Shown in pieces: positions 1 to 6,904 of a stretch of 7,923 nucleotides of DNA (its first letter is position 1; each line of letters begins with the position of its first letter). This DNA comes from Bacillota bacterium (GTDB taxonomy: Bacteria > Bacillota > UBA4882 > UBA10575): NCBI GenBank assembly GCA_012512605.1, contig JAAZDX010000180.1, positions 1-7,923 on the forward strand. Direction: 5' to 3'. The position numbers and the translations under genes are program-made. The notes under the pieces are model-generated. The model ran no database searches, had not been told where the DNA came from, and saw only the letters and a program-made list of their open reading frames with translations.

Positions 1-242
1 ATCAAGGAATAGGCGTGGATCATCTCTAGCGCGCACGCTGCAGGGAGGGCATCTTGCCACCGCCCGCCCGCCACCTCACAAGCGATCAGGGCTAGTACCC
101 CCCGGATCTTTTTTCCGCCGCCACAAACGCTGTAGCGCATCGCTTCATGTATTATCTCCGGAACGCAGGTAGATTTTGGTAGATACAAATCAAGGGCTTC
201 TTCAATCTTTTCTTTATAAAACTGGAGTTCCGGTCGGTTCAA
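1..242 (-). CDS. ispA: Polyprenyl (farnesyl-type) diphosphate synthase, N-terminal part, cut by window edge
   Basis: Only about the first 80 residues are present; the gene continues past the left edge. The family condenses isopentenyl diphosphate with allylic diphosphates in the cytoplasm to make geranyl, farnesyl or longer prenyl diphosphates. Visible signs are the early helix ending in MRYSV (about residues 35-39), a glycine-rich GGGKKIRG stretch (41-48) at the usual isopentenyl-diphosphate-binding GGKRxRP site, and ALEMIHAYSLI (71 on), which leads into the first DDxxD motif just outside the window. The start is TTG at 242: a GGAGGAGG ribosome site (257-250) lies 7 bases upstream, and no ATG or GTG is nearby in frame. 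Only two bases separate it from the xseB stop, so the two are surely co-transcribed. The R-to-K and P-to-G changes in the GGKRxRP motif are mildly unusual. ispA rather than a longer-chain synthase is inferred from the xseA-xseB-ispA order. Confidence 0.88.
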   Translation of the reverse strand, partial: MNRPELQFYKEKIEEALDLYLPKSTCVPEIIHEAMRYSVCGGGKKIRGVLALIACEVAGGRWQDALPAACALEMIHAYSL

Positions 243-244
243 GC

Positions 245-487
245 TTATTCCTCCTCCGGCTGGAAAGGGGCTGTCTTCGCCACACCGTCCTCAACCCCCA
301 AAAGCAGCTCCACTTTGCCTTGGGCTTCGTCAAGTTTAGCATTACAATGGCGGGCAAGACCGATCCCTTCTTCAAATAGTTTTAAACTTTCATCCAGATT
401 CAACTCGCCTTTTTCCAATTCACCGATGATAAACTCTAGGCGGGCTAGCGCTTCTTCAAAGGTCTTCTCCGTTATTTTTTCGCCCAT
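245..487 (-). CDS. xseB: Exodeoxyribonuclease VII small subunit
   Basis: This 80-residue protein has the standard XseB length and pattern. TFEEALARLE near residue 9 is followed by IIGELEKGELNLDESLKLFEEG-type helices (about 20-42) and a helix with LDEAQGKVELL (about 52-62). An acidic tail ends in PEEE. XseB is the small, multi-copy partner of XseA. Together they form exonuclease VII, which degrades single-stranded DNA from both ends into acid-soluble oligonucleotides and takes part in repair. The ATG at 487 lies inside the end of xseA (16-base overlap), which suggests translational coupling. An AAGGA element sits about 9 bases upstream, within the xseA coding sequence. The gene ends with TAA two bases before the TTG start of ispA. 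Confidence 0.95.
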   Translation of the reverse strand: MGEKITEKTFEEALARLEFIIGELEKGELNLDESLKLFEEGIGLARHCNAKLDEAQGKVELLLGVEDGVAKTAPFQPEEE

Positions 488-1698
488 GTCATCACATCCT
501 TTTTCACTTCTGCCACCTTGGTGCGGAGCTGCCCACGACGGAAGGTAATGCGTAAAACCTCCCCCGGCGCGACCTCCCCCGCCTCCCGTACCAACTTACC
601 ATCGGTGTCCCGGAAGCATATACTATAGCCACGGTTCAAAACCGCCAAAGGACTGACCATCTCCAGCTGTTCCATCTTCTGCATCAGATCCTTCCTGCGC
701 TCCTGGAGCGCAGCCTGCATCGACCGCACCAAAGCTTCCATTTCTTCATCCACTTGTTGCCGACGGGCTAAGACCATCCGGTCCGGATGCTGTAAAACCG
801 GATGAAAGGACAAACGGTCGATTTGGGCCCGTTTGCGCGCACAGAGCCGGGAGAACAATGCTTTGAGGTTATCGGTGCGCAAGTTGATCTGGTTGCGCAG
901 TTCATCAATCTCCGGAACACTCAGTTCGGCGGCACCAGACGGTGTTGGTGCCCGCAGATCAGCCACCAAGTCCGCAATGGTAAAGTCGGTTTCATGCCCA
1001 ACCGCGGAGATGACCGGATGGGGACAAGCGGCAATCGCGCGGGCAACGCCTTCGTCATTAAAAGCCCATAACTCCTCAGCCGAACCGCCGCCCCGACCGA
1101 TAATGACCAAATCCAAATCTGGCAAAAGCCCGGCGGTTTGCAAGGCCGCAATCAAACTGGCCGGGGCTGTATCACCTTGCACTTGGGCGGGAATGAGGAG
1201 GATATCCACGCGTGCATGGCGGCGGCGTAAAACTTTAATGATATCCCGCACCGCCGCCCCGGTCGGAGAGGTAATGACACCGATCTTCCGGGGTAAACTG
1301 GGAAGCGGTTTTTTTCGCTCCGGGGCAAAAAGCCCTTCTTGGGCCAAACGCGCCTTAAGCTGCTCAAAAGCCAGATAAAGCGAACCCAGTCCGGCGGCCT
1401 CCATCAGTTCGACATAAAGTTGGTATTCGCCGTTCTTCGGGTAAACGGCAATCCGGCCGCAAACAACCACTTCCAACCCGTTGTATGGCCGGAATTTCAG
1501 CCATTGGTTTTCCCGCCTAAACATTACGGCCCGGAGCCGGGAAGCCTCATCCTTTAGGGTGAAGTACATATGTCCAGAAGAATGAAGGGTGAAATTGGAG
1601 ATCTCGCCACTCACCCAAACTTGCTGCAGGGCTTGTTCGTTTTCGAGCAGACGTTTAATATACAATGTAACCTGTGAAACCGAAAGTATCTCCGGCAA
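472..1698 (-). CDS. xseA: Exodeoxyribonuclease VII large subunit
   Basis: This is the catalytic large subunit of exonuclease VII. Counting from the TTG start (408 residues), an N-terminal OB-fold for single-stranded DNA binding covers about residues 1-100, with VWVSGEISNF and HMYFTLKD. The family core has KIGVITSPTGAAVRD (about 138), IIGRGGGSAEELWAFND (about 199) and AVGHETDFTIADLVADLRA (about 232), all near-invariant in XseA. A charged helical C-terminal part follows (about 260-375), then RGYS and a basic tail. The frame is open to a GTG at 1707, but the AAGGAG ribosome site overlaps that GTG. TTG at 1698 has 8-base spacing and gives MPEILSVSQ, which fits other XseA N-termini. It heads the xseA-xseB-ispA operon and overlaps xseB by 16 bases. 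Length is normal and no defect is seen. Confidence 0.95.
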   Translation of the reverse strand: MPEILSVSQVTLYIKRLLENEQALQQVWVSGEISNFTLHSSGHMYFTLKDEASRLRAVMFRRENQWLKFRPYNGLEVVVCGRIAVYPKNGEYQLYVELMEAAGLGSLYLAFEQLKARLAQEGLFAPERKKPLPSLPRKIGVITSPTGAAVRDIIKVLRRRHARVDILLIPAQVQGDTAPASLIAALQTAGLLPDLDLVIIGRGGGSAEELWAFNDEGVARAIAACPHPVISAVGHETDFTIADLVADLRAPTPSGAAELSVPEIDELRNQINLRTDNLKALFSRLCARKRAQIDRLSFHPVLQHPDRMVLARRQQVDEEMEALVRSMQAALQERRKDLMQKMEQLEMVSPLAVLNRGYSICFRDTDGKLVREAGEVAPGEVLRITFRRGQLRTKVAEVKKDVMTWAKK

Positions 1699-1706
1699 AG
1701 CCCCCA

Positions 1707-1714
1707 CTCCTTTT
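1707..1714 (-). promoter_or_regulatory. Ribosome binding site deciding the xseA start
   Basis: AAAAGGAG reads on the minus strand, and its last G is the first base of an in-frame GTG. That GTG therefore cannot be served by this site. The TTG at 1698-1696, 8 bases downstream, is well placed. Confidence 0.7.
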
Positions 1715-1856
1715 CGACTTTAACTAATTCCAGCTTTGGCGGGAAAATCCTCTCTTTTTTTCTCTTACCAAGCAGGCCAAGATTTACATAAAGGATACCC
1801 AATGACATCCGCGAATTAAGAAGGTGTAGTCCGACAAACCAAGGGAGTGAACAGCA

Positions 1857-3053
1857 ATGATTTCTTTACGTCACCGTTTAATCCTTTCCCTTTTACTCGT
1901 TTTAGTCTTCTTATTTGTAACTCCGGTTGTCCAAGCCATGCCGGCCGATATCGCCGGGCACTGGGTGGAGGATAGCGTGAAAAGCCTCATCGACCAAGGA
2001 ATCCTCAACGGATACCCCGATGGTTCCTTTCGCCCGGACCAAAGCATCTCCCGGGCTGAACTGGCCAAAACACTGGCTACCGCTTATGAACTCAAAGGGG
2101 CCAGTCGCGAAGGTCAATTTACGGATACAAAAGGACACTGGGCGGAAGATTATATTGAAGCTTTAGCCGAAACCCAAATTATCACCGGGTACCCGGACGG
2201 TAGCTTCAAACCGGAAGCGCCGGTCACCAGAGCGGAGATGGTAGTCATGCTTACCCGGCTCCTCAAGATCGGAACCGAGGAGGAGCACTACACTATGGAG
2301 TTTATTCCGACTTTTCCCGATTTAACCGAGGATTACTGGGCCTTTTACCAGATTGAAATGGCGGCCAAACTAGGGCTCTTGCCCCGGTATTATAGTCCCG
2401 AATTCAACCCAAGCCGCCTAGCCAGTCGGGCCGATACGGCGTGGATGCTTCAACAATTACTAAACCTTAAAACCGTCCGTGGTCAAGTTATCGACCAGCC
2501 AGAAGCCGGAACAAATCTAATCACCGTCCGTCCGGAGGGCGACGACCAGATCGAAATCGCGGTCATTCCCTCGGAAGCTGTGGTGTTACGGAACAACATC
2601 ACCACGACCGTCGATACCTTAACCAAGGAAGACCAAATTACCATCTATTACAACCGTAATAATGAACCGACCGTGGTGAAAGCTTTTGGCGAAGTAAACA
2701 AAGCTGACCTCTTGAGCCGTTTAAGCGCCTTAGTAGAAGGGCGTCTCACCACGGAACAGATCGCCTCAATCTTAGCAGGTAATTGGGATGAAGTCAAAGA
2801 AGGGATCAAAGGAGAGCTCTATAACCAATTGCTCAAGATTGGTCTGACGGCGGAAGAAGCCGAATCCATCCTTGTTCAAGACTGGGCCTACCTTGATACG
2901 ATCAGTCGCGACCGTCTCACCAGCGCCGTCTCAGGTTATCTGGGGATCACCCGAGACTTAAGTGGTGCAATCTTAGCGCGAGATTGGGAACGGATTAAAG
3001 AATTTGCCCGGATTGAACTGACCGCCATGGCCTTAGGGAAAATCCTGGGCTAG
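1857..3053 (+). CDS. Secreted SLH-domain protein with a C-terminal threefold repeat
   Basis: This 398-residue protein is likely exported and held on the cell surface. A signal peptide covers residues 1-27: basic start, long hydrophobic core, probable cleavage after VQA. Three SLH domains follow, at about 31-75, 88-136 and 152-203. SLH domains bind pyruvylated secondary cell-wall polymers. Their TRAE-type motifs are SRAE (65-68), TRAE (124-127) and SRAD (190-193); the third domain is the most divergent and has lost the GYPDGSF signature of the first two. Residues 207-277 form a beta-rich segment (GQV...ITV...DQITIYYN) reminiscent of small OB-like domains. Residues 300-397 hold three copies of a helical unit of about 33 residues. 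The ATG at 1857 has AAGGGAG 9 bases upstream. The gene stands alone, divergent from xseA and convergent with the L,D-transpeptidase. Cell-surface location is well supported; the job of the C-terminal part is unknown. Confidence 0.9.
   Translation: MISLRHRLILSLLLVLVFLFVTPVVQAMPADIAGHWVEDSVKSLIDQGILNGYPDGSFRPDQSISRAELAKTLATAYELKGASREGQFTDTKGHWAEDYIEALAETQIITGYPDGSFKPEAPVTRAEMVVMLTRLLKIGTEEEHYTMEFIPTFPDLTEDYWAFYQIEMAAKLGLLPRYYSPEFNPSRLASRADTAWMLQQLLNLKTVRGQVIDQPEAGTNLITVRPEGDDQIEIAVIPSEAVVLRNNITTTVDTLTKEDQITIYYNRNNEPTVVKAFGEVNKADLLSRLSALVEGRLTTEQIASILAGNWDEVKEGIKGELYNQLLKIGLTAEEAESILVQDWAYLDTISRDRLTSAVSGYLGITRDLSGAILARDWERIKEFARIELTAMALGKILG
2754..3047 (+). repeat. Three diverged tandem protein repeats at the SLH protein C-terminus
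   Basis: Residues 300-397 contain three units keyed on an I-L-x(3-4)-W core: ILAGNW (305-310), ILVQDW (338-343) and ILARDW (372-377). The tryptophans are 33 and 34 residues apart. Each is followed by an amphipathic helix ending in a short hydrophobic stretch with Gly (LKIG, YLGI, KILG). The DNA copies are well diverged, so this is an old protein-level repeat and not a recent duplication. Confidence 0.7.
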
Positions 3054-3067
3054 CGAAAAGAAGACAC

Positions 3068-3101
3068 AAACCGCCCCATTCGTTCTGGGGCGGTTTTTTT
3101 T
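3068..3101 (+). terminator. Rho-independent terminator between convergent genes
   Basis: A 10-base stem, AAACCGCCCC (3068-3077), pairs with GGGGCGGTTT (3087-3096) around a 9-base loop. An unbroken T run extends to 3101. It lies 15 bases after the SLH gene stop. Read from the other strand the same stem is followed by TTTGTGT, so it may also weakly stop transcripts of the L,D-transpeptidase, whose stop codon lies at 3106-3108. Confidence 0.95.
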
Positions 3102-3105
3102 GTTT

Positions 3106-4215
3106 TCAACGCCCAAGCGTAAGCACCCACTGCGCCGCATCGAAGTTCACTTCAATCCCTGGCCAACACAGCACGAGCACAGACAAAGGAAGCCACCGGT
3201 CTTCCTCCGGGTTTGTCCACAACAACTCCGGCTGCCGCGGTGGACCAAAATCTTGCGCCAGCAGCTCGACTAGTTCACGCGGAAGATAGGGTTCCTCTTG
3301 GAACCAGCCGCGTCGGGGAAACAAGCGGCCATTATAGTAGATCCGTAACGTATGGAGGTCAATGGTCTTTGTTTGTTGGTCGAAGATGCCATGCACTTGT
3401 CCAGCATAGGTCCGCATAAATTCCACCAGTTCAATATAGGGCGCGGCGCTAACCTCGCCCCATAAACCGGCAAGTGTGGCCGGGAGAAACGCTTGCTCGC
3501 CCCAGAGAAAAGCGTTTTCCGCGTATTTTTCCCCATCCAACACTAACTGAAGTTCTTGGGGAAGTTCGATCACTTGCGGCCTATCCTCGGCCAACAACCA
3601 CCAACGGCCGGCCCAATGCACCCGATAGCGTAGAGCCTTCTGCCCCAAAACAGCCGTAATTTCTTCCTGGACCCGGGTATAGCGCCGGTAATAATCGGGG
3701 TAAAGGGTTAACCAGATTCTGTCCCCCACCGCATCTACCTTAACGGTCTGGTAAAGAATCTCCACCGGTGTCCCGACACGCACCAACCCCACCAAGAGCT
3801 CCACATCCAGGTTGTGCATGCGGATACAGCCGTTGGATTGCGGGTAACCAATGGAGAGTGGATTATTATTACCATGGATCCCGTAGCCTTTGAGGCTTAA
3901 ACCCAACCAGTAGCGACCCAGCGGATTTTCTACTCCGGGTGGGATTGGGGACCGGCCTGCCGGATACCAGATGGGATTCTCAATAATCACGTCAATCGTA
4001 AAGCGACCAAGGGGCGTTGGTGTTGACTGTTTACCAACTGCAACCGGAAAGCTCCGCCACACTTCACCATAGCGGAGCAACTCCAAGGTGGTCGCCGGGA
4101 TGTTAATCCGGATCGTCCACTCGTAATCGGTTTCGGCTGCTCTTACTTGTCCGATCATCAGGAGGGAACAGAAAAATAAAAATAAGATTAGTTTTGCCCG
4201 CTTCAGTTCGGCCAC
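3106..4215 (-). CDS. Secreted L,D-transpeptidase (YkuD family) with C-terminal stalk-like extension
   Basis: YkuD-family enzymes make 3-3 peptidoglycan cross-links or attach molecules to peptide stems outside the membrane. Of 369 residues, 1-26 look like a signal peptide (basic start, hydrophobic LILFLFFCSLLMIG, cleavage near VRA). The catalytic domain covers about 31-160: VAVGKQSTPTPLGRF (58-72), GIHGNN with His114, and SNGCIRM with the catalytic Cys130 and Arg132. The usual motif is SHGC; here Asn128 replaces the His. After about residue 215 there are segments like copper-amine-oxidase-N-type stalk repeats (LVLDGEKY...AFLPATLAGLWG, then IYYNGRLF...PYLPRELVELL). These are common in secreted Bacillota proteins, though here they look degenerate. 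The GTG at 4215 is the only practical start near an AGGGGAG site, but the spacing is very short, so the start is less certain. It lies 94 bases after dinB on the same strand. The stop is TGA. Confidence 0.9.
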   Translation of the reverse strand: MAELKRAKLILFLFFCSLLMIGQVRAAETDYEWTIRINIPATTLELLRYGEVWRSFPVAVGKQSTPTPLGRFTIDVIIENPIWYPAGRSPIPPGVENPLGRYWLGLSLKGYGIHGNNNPLSIGYPQSNGCIRMHNLDVELLVGLVRVGTPVEILYQTVKVDAVGDRIWLTLYPDYYRRYTRVQEEITAVLGQKALRYRVHWAGRWWLLAEDRPQVIELPQELQLVLDGEKYAENAFLWGEQAFLPATLAGLWGEVSAAPYIELVEFMRTYAGQVHGIFDQQTKTIDLHTLRIYYNGRLFPRRGWFQEEPYLPRELVELLAQDFGPPRQPELLWTNPEEDRWLPLSVLVLCWPGIEVNFDAAQWVLTLGR

Positions 4216-4309
4216 CTCTCCCCTGGTTGGATACCTATCCTAACAAGTTATCCTCCCCAAGAGAGTGGTGTTTATTCCTCGCATCCGAACTTAACGGGCC
4301 GTACGGCGC

Positions 4310-5485
4310 TTATTTTAAAAAGCGCGCCCGGGTAATGGCGGTCTCACCAAAACGTTCCCGGATCCGGTCCAGGGTCTGATGTAAAGCGCGGAGATCCTGA
4401 TCGTCAGTCGTGGTAAACAATGGCTCTTGCCTGCTTTCACGGGTTTGTAAACCCGATACACTCACCCCGATAAGGCGCAGTGGTTTTCGGCCCCATGCGT
4501 TCGCCTCTGCCAACTGGCGGGCGGTGTGGAAGATTACTTCTTCAAAATCGGTCGCTTGGTAAAGGGTAGACCGCCGGGTGATCGTCTGAAAATCCTGATC
4601 CCTAAGTTTAATGGTGATCACCTTCCCGACCAGACCTTTACGGCGCAGACGCCGGGCGATCTTTTCCGCAAGGCGCCATAGGGTCTCCTCAAGGAACTCC
4701 CGGTCGGCAGTATCTTCTTGAAAGGTGGTCTCATGGCCGATACTTTTGACGGTTGTGCCGGGTTCGACCGGACGGTCATCAATGCCACGGGCTAAACGAA
4801 AGAGGTGGATCCCGAGATCACCCAGTTTTTCCTGGAGATAAGCCAGGGAAAGCTCCTGCAGATGACCGATGGTCAACAGGCCCATCTTCCTTAATTGGGT
4901 TGTGGTTTTCGGGCCTACCCCCCAGATCCGTGCGATGGGTAGCGGTGCAAGAAACGAAAGTACTTCTTCCTCACGGACCACCACAAATCCCTTTGGTTTT
5001 TTTAGATCCGACGCCAATTTGGCCAAAAACTTATTGGGGGCAACGCCAACCGAAGCGGAAAGCCCCAGTTCGGAAGCGATACGGTCGACGATTTGGCGGG
5101 CAATCACTTCTGCCGGTCCAAATAACTGTTCGGAGCCGGTGACATCAAGGAAGGCTTCGTCGCAGGAAAGGGGCTCGACCAAGGGCGTGTATTCCCGGAG
5201 TAGTTTCATAATTGCCGCCGAAACTTCCTGGTATCTTTGCATCCGTCCCGGAACAAAGATCCCGTGGGGGCAGCGATGGCCGGCCTCCCGCAAGGGCATC
5301 GCCGAATGAACACCAAATTTCCGGGCTTCATAGGAACAGGTGGAAACCACACCCCGCGAATGGGGAGAGCCGCCAACAATCACCGGCTTACCACGGTAGG
5401 CCGGATTGTCCAGCTGTTCGATGGCGGCAAAAAAGGCGTCCATATCAAGATGAATAATCCTGCGCCTGGGTATCCTCCCGCTCAA
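4310..5485 (-). CDS. dinB: DNA polymerase IV (Y-family translesion polymerase)
   Basis: DinB copies past damaged or misaligned template, error-prone and with low processivity. Counting from the TTG at 5485 (391 residues), the palm begins IIHLDMDAFFAAIEQ (about 10-24), with metal ligand Asp14. Next come GVVSTCSYEARKFGV (about 45-59), LSCDEAFLDVTG with Asp109/Glu110 (about 106), and SVGVAPNKFLAKLASDLKKPKG (about 145-166). IWGVGPKT (about 187) marks the thumb helix-hairpin-helix. The little-finger domain ends with QEPLF (353-357), a sliding-clamp-binding motif. The frame is open to ATG at 5536, but that ATG lacks a ribosome site and overlaps the SOS operator. The TTG has GGGAGGAG directly upstream and follows the promoter described separately. 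Length and motifs indicate an intact enzyme. It lies downstream of dgt and upstream of the L,D-transpeptidase, all on one strand. Confidence 0.95.
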   Translation of the reverse strand: MSGRIPRRRIIHLDMDAFFAAIEQLDNPAYRGKPVIVGGSPHSRGVVSTCSYEARKFGVHSAMPLREAGHRCPHGIFVPGRMQRYQEVSAAIMKLLREYTPLVEPLSCDEAFLDVTGSEQLFGPAEVIARQIVDRIASELGLSASVGVAPNKFLAKLASDLKKPKGFVVVREEEVLSFLAPLPIARIWGVGPKTTTQLRKMGLLTIGHLQELSLAYLQEKLGDLGIHLFRLARGIDDRPVEPGTTVKSIGHETTFQEDTADREFLEETLWRLAEKIARRLRRKGLVGKVITIKLRDQDFQTITRRSTLYQATDFEEVIFHTARQLAEANAWGRKPLRLIGVSVSGLQTRESRQEPLFTTTDDQDLRALHQTLDRIRERFGETAITRARFLK

Positions 5486-5491
5486 CTCCAT

Positions 5492-5499
5492 CTCCTCCC
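5492..5499 (-). promoter_or_regulatory. Ribosome binding site deciding the dinB start
   Basis: GGGAGGAG on the minus strand ends 6 bases before the TTG at 5485. The core GGAGG is 8 bases away. The in-frame ATG at 5491 abuts the site and is too close to use it. The ATGs at 5536 and 5527 lie upstream of the predicted transcript start. Confidence 0.75.
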
Positions 5500-5517
5500 G
5501 CTGCTTACTCCCATCTA

Positions 5518-5547
5518 ATTTTCCCATGGCAAACATCTGTTCGTCAA
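5518..5547 (-). promoter_or_regulatory. Predicted sigma-A promoter of dinB
   Basis: On the minus strand, TTGACG (5547-5542; 5 of 6 consensus) and GAAAAT (5523-5518; 4 of 6) are separated by 18 bases. The -35 begins three bases after the dgt stop codon. Transcription would start near 5511, leaving a leader of about 25 bases before the TTG. The -10 is only moderate, so its exact position is less sure than the -35 and operator. Confidence 0.6.
5530..5543 (-). promoter_or_regulatory. LexA/DinR SOS operator for dinB
   Basis: CGAACAGATGTTTG on the minus strand matches the Gram-positive LexA box CGAAC-N4-GTTCG at 9 of 10 fixed positions, with a single C-to-T change in the right half. It overlaps the last two bases of the -35 and covers the spacer, so bound LexA would block RNA polymerase. 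dinB is a classic SOS gene, so the location makes functional sense. No other match this good was noticed in the window. Confidence 0.78.
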
Positions 5548-5549
5548 GG

Positions 5550-6746
5550 CTAATTCGGCCTTTTTTCGTGGATTTTCAAACCGAACCGGGTTGGGAAGAA
5601 GAGATCCTTAAATTGTTGGTTGAAAAAATCATCGGTCATGGCGGCAATAAAATCGGCAGCCATCCGCGCCGGAGGATTATTCCGGCAGTATTCCGCGTTC
5701 ATGTTCTCCAAAAAGTGGCGAAAAACCGGCGAGGACCGATTCTGCTCTTCAATATCCTGCACATAACGGTGGAAGAGGGAGCGGAACAGGCCTTGAATCT
5801 TCCGGTCCTGGCTTTTCACGAGCGGATGGAAATAGATCTGTTCGTAATTGAAAGCCTTCAGGTCCTGCAGGGCTTGGTAAATATCTTTGCTGAACCCGAT
5901 ATAATTCTGTCCGTAGCTTTGTTCGATCACATCCAAGGCCAGGGTGTTGATGATCCGGTCATTACGGTCACCAAGGACACGGACAATACTCCGGGGCAGA
6001 TCCGCCCGTTTGATCAACCCAACCGTAATCGCATCCTCGATATCCCGGCCAATATAGGCAATGATGTCGCAGACCCGCACCAAACAACCTTCCAAAGTCA
6101 TGGGGTAAATCTCTTTACTGTAGTCTTCAACCTGAAAACAGCGTTCATACTCGCGGAGAAACTGTTCCGTGGTCTTCCCAGCCACTGGAACAAGGCGTTC
6201 GTTAAGAATCTCACCGTTATGGGCTAGGATCCCGTCCAAAACCTGAAGCGTCAAGTTTAAGCCGCGCCCACCATGTTCCAGTTCCATCAGAAACCGAACA
6301 CTCTGGGCGTTATGGCAAAAAAAGCCGACCCCCGCCTCGGTACAGAGTTCATTAAGAAAACGCTCCCCGTCATGACCGTACGGGGTGTGCCCCAGATCAT
6401 GACCGAGGGCGATGGCCTCAATCAAGTCTTCATTCAAGCGTAGACAACGGCCGATCACCCGCGCAATCTTCGACACAAACTGCACATGTAAAACCCGGTG
6501 GGTAATATGGTCGTTATCAAATAAAGCAAAGACTTGGGTTTTATCAATATACCGGGTATAAGCCAAAGAATGAATGATTTTGTCCGTATCATGAAAAAAG
6601 GCCGGGCGGATATTTTCGGCATCAGGAATCTTCTCCGCCTCAGGGTGAAAACGGACTCCTAGACGGCTGGGGCAGGCATAGGGCGAGAGAAAGGTTTCCT
6701 CCCGCCGGTGATTCTCGGCAATTATTTTCTGTTGCAAGGTACGCAC
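5550..6746 (-). CDS. dgt: HD-domain dNTP triphosphohydrolase, dGTPase family
   Basis: This family hydrolyses dGTP, and in some members other dNTPs, to the nucleoside and triphosphate in the cytoplasm, which controls nucleotide pools. The protein has 398 residues. The N-terminus (NHRREETFLSPYACPSRLG, about 12-30) is followed by the HD metal site: His87 in RVLHVQFVSKIAR, His116-Asp117 in AIALGHDLGHTPYGHDGE, and Asp227 in VCDIIAYIGRDIEDA. HNAQSVR (145-151) and the helical C-terminal half are also typical. The start is GTG at 6746, with GGAGGTGG (6758-6751) giving 7 bases from GGAGG. The stop is TAG. dinB follows 65 bases later on the same strand but has its own promoter. Substrate choice cannot be read from sequence, so the symbol is a family-level call. 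No lesion is seen. Confidence 0.88.
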   Translation of the reverse strand: MRTLQQKIIAENHRREETFLSPYACPSRLGVRFHPEAEKIPDAENIRPAFFHDTDKIIHSLAYTRYIDKTQVFALFDNDHITHRVLHVQFVSKIARVIGRCLRLNEDLIEAIALGHDLGHTPYGHDGERFLNELCTEAGVGFFCHNAQSVRFLMELEHGGRGLNLTLQVLDGILAHNGEILNERLVPVAGKTTEQFLREYERCFQVEDYSKEIYPMTLEGCLVRVCDIIAYIGRDIEDAITVGLIKRADLPRSIVRVLGDRNDRIINTLALDVIEQSYGQNYIGFSKDIYQALQDLKAFNYEQIYFHPLVKSQDRKIQGLFRSLFHRYVQDIEEQNRSSPVFRHFLENMNAEYCRNNPPARMAADFIAAMTDDFFNQQFKDLFFPTRFGLKIHEKRPN

Positions 6747-6886
6747 TTTCCCACCTCCGGACCAATATCATTAGTCTTATTCTATTTCGCTAATCCGCCA
6801 GTAAGCCCTTTTCATTTAATTAAATTCATCCCTTTCTAACCGAAATAGCCAGAAAAAGGGAATTAGTTATGCTTAGTCGAATTAAA

Positions 6887-6904
6887 TTGTTACCTGTTGT
6901 TACC
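6887..6904 (+). repeat. TTGTTACC direct repeat in the dgt-capA intergenic region
   Basis: TTGTTACC occurs at 6887-6894 and again at 6897-6904, exactly 10 bases (one helical turn) apart, in the roughly 250-base AT-rich region between the divergent dgt and capA genes. That layout suits a transcription-factor site, but the repeat is short and could be chance. I could not identify a convincing -35/-10 pair for either gene here. Confidence 0.35.

Noticed and set aside
833..1378. A 181-codon open frame on the plus strand opposite xseA
   Set aside because: The translation is low-complexity and rich in Arg, Ser and Ala, as expected of an antisense frame, while the minus strand encodes a textbook XseA.
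1708..1856. Promoters for xseA and the SLH gene in their divergent spacer
   Set aside because: Both genes probably start transcripts here, but every -35/-10 pair I tried (for example TTGGTT-N18-TAATTC on the minus strand) matches consensus too poorly to report as a feature.
4298..4307. The GCCGTACGGC palindrome as a terminator of dinB
   Set aside because: The stem is at most 5 base pairs, leaves almost no loop, and is not followed by a T run on the minus strand.
5486..5536. An N-terminal extension of DinB starting at ATG 5536
   Set aside because: There is no ribosome site before it, it overlaps the LexA box and lies upstream of the predicted transcript start, and the 17 extra residues do not resemble DinB.
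5526..6227. A 233-codon open frame on the plus strand opposite dgt
   Set aside because: It lies wholly antisense to a well-supported HD-domain gene, its translation shows no recognisable domain, it has no ribosome site, and its ATG falls in the dinB promoter. It looks like a codon-bias shadow.
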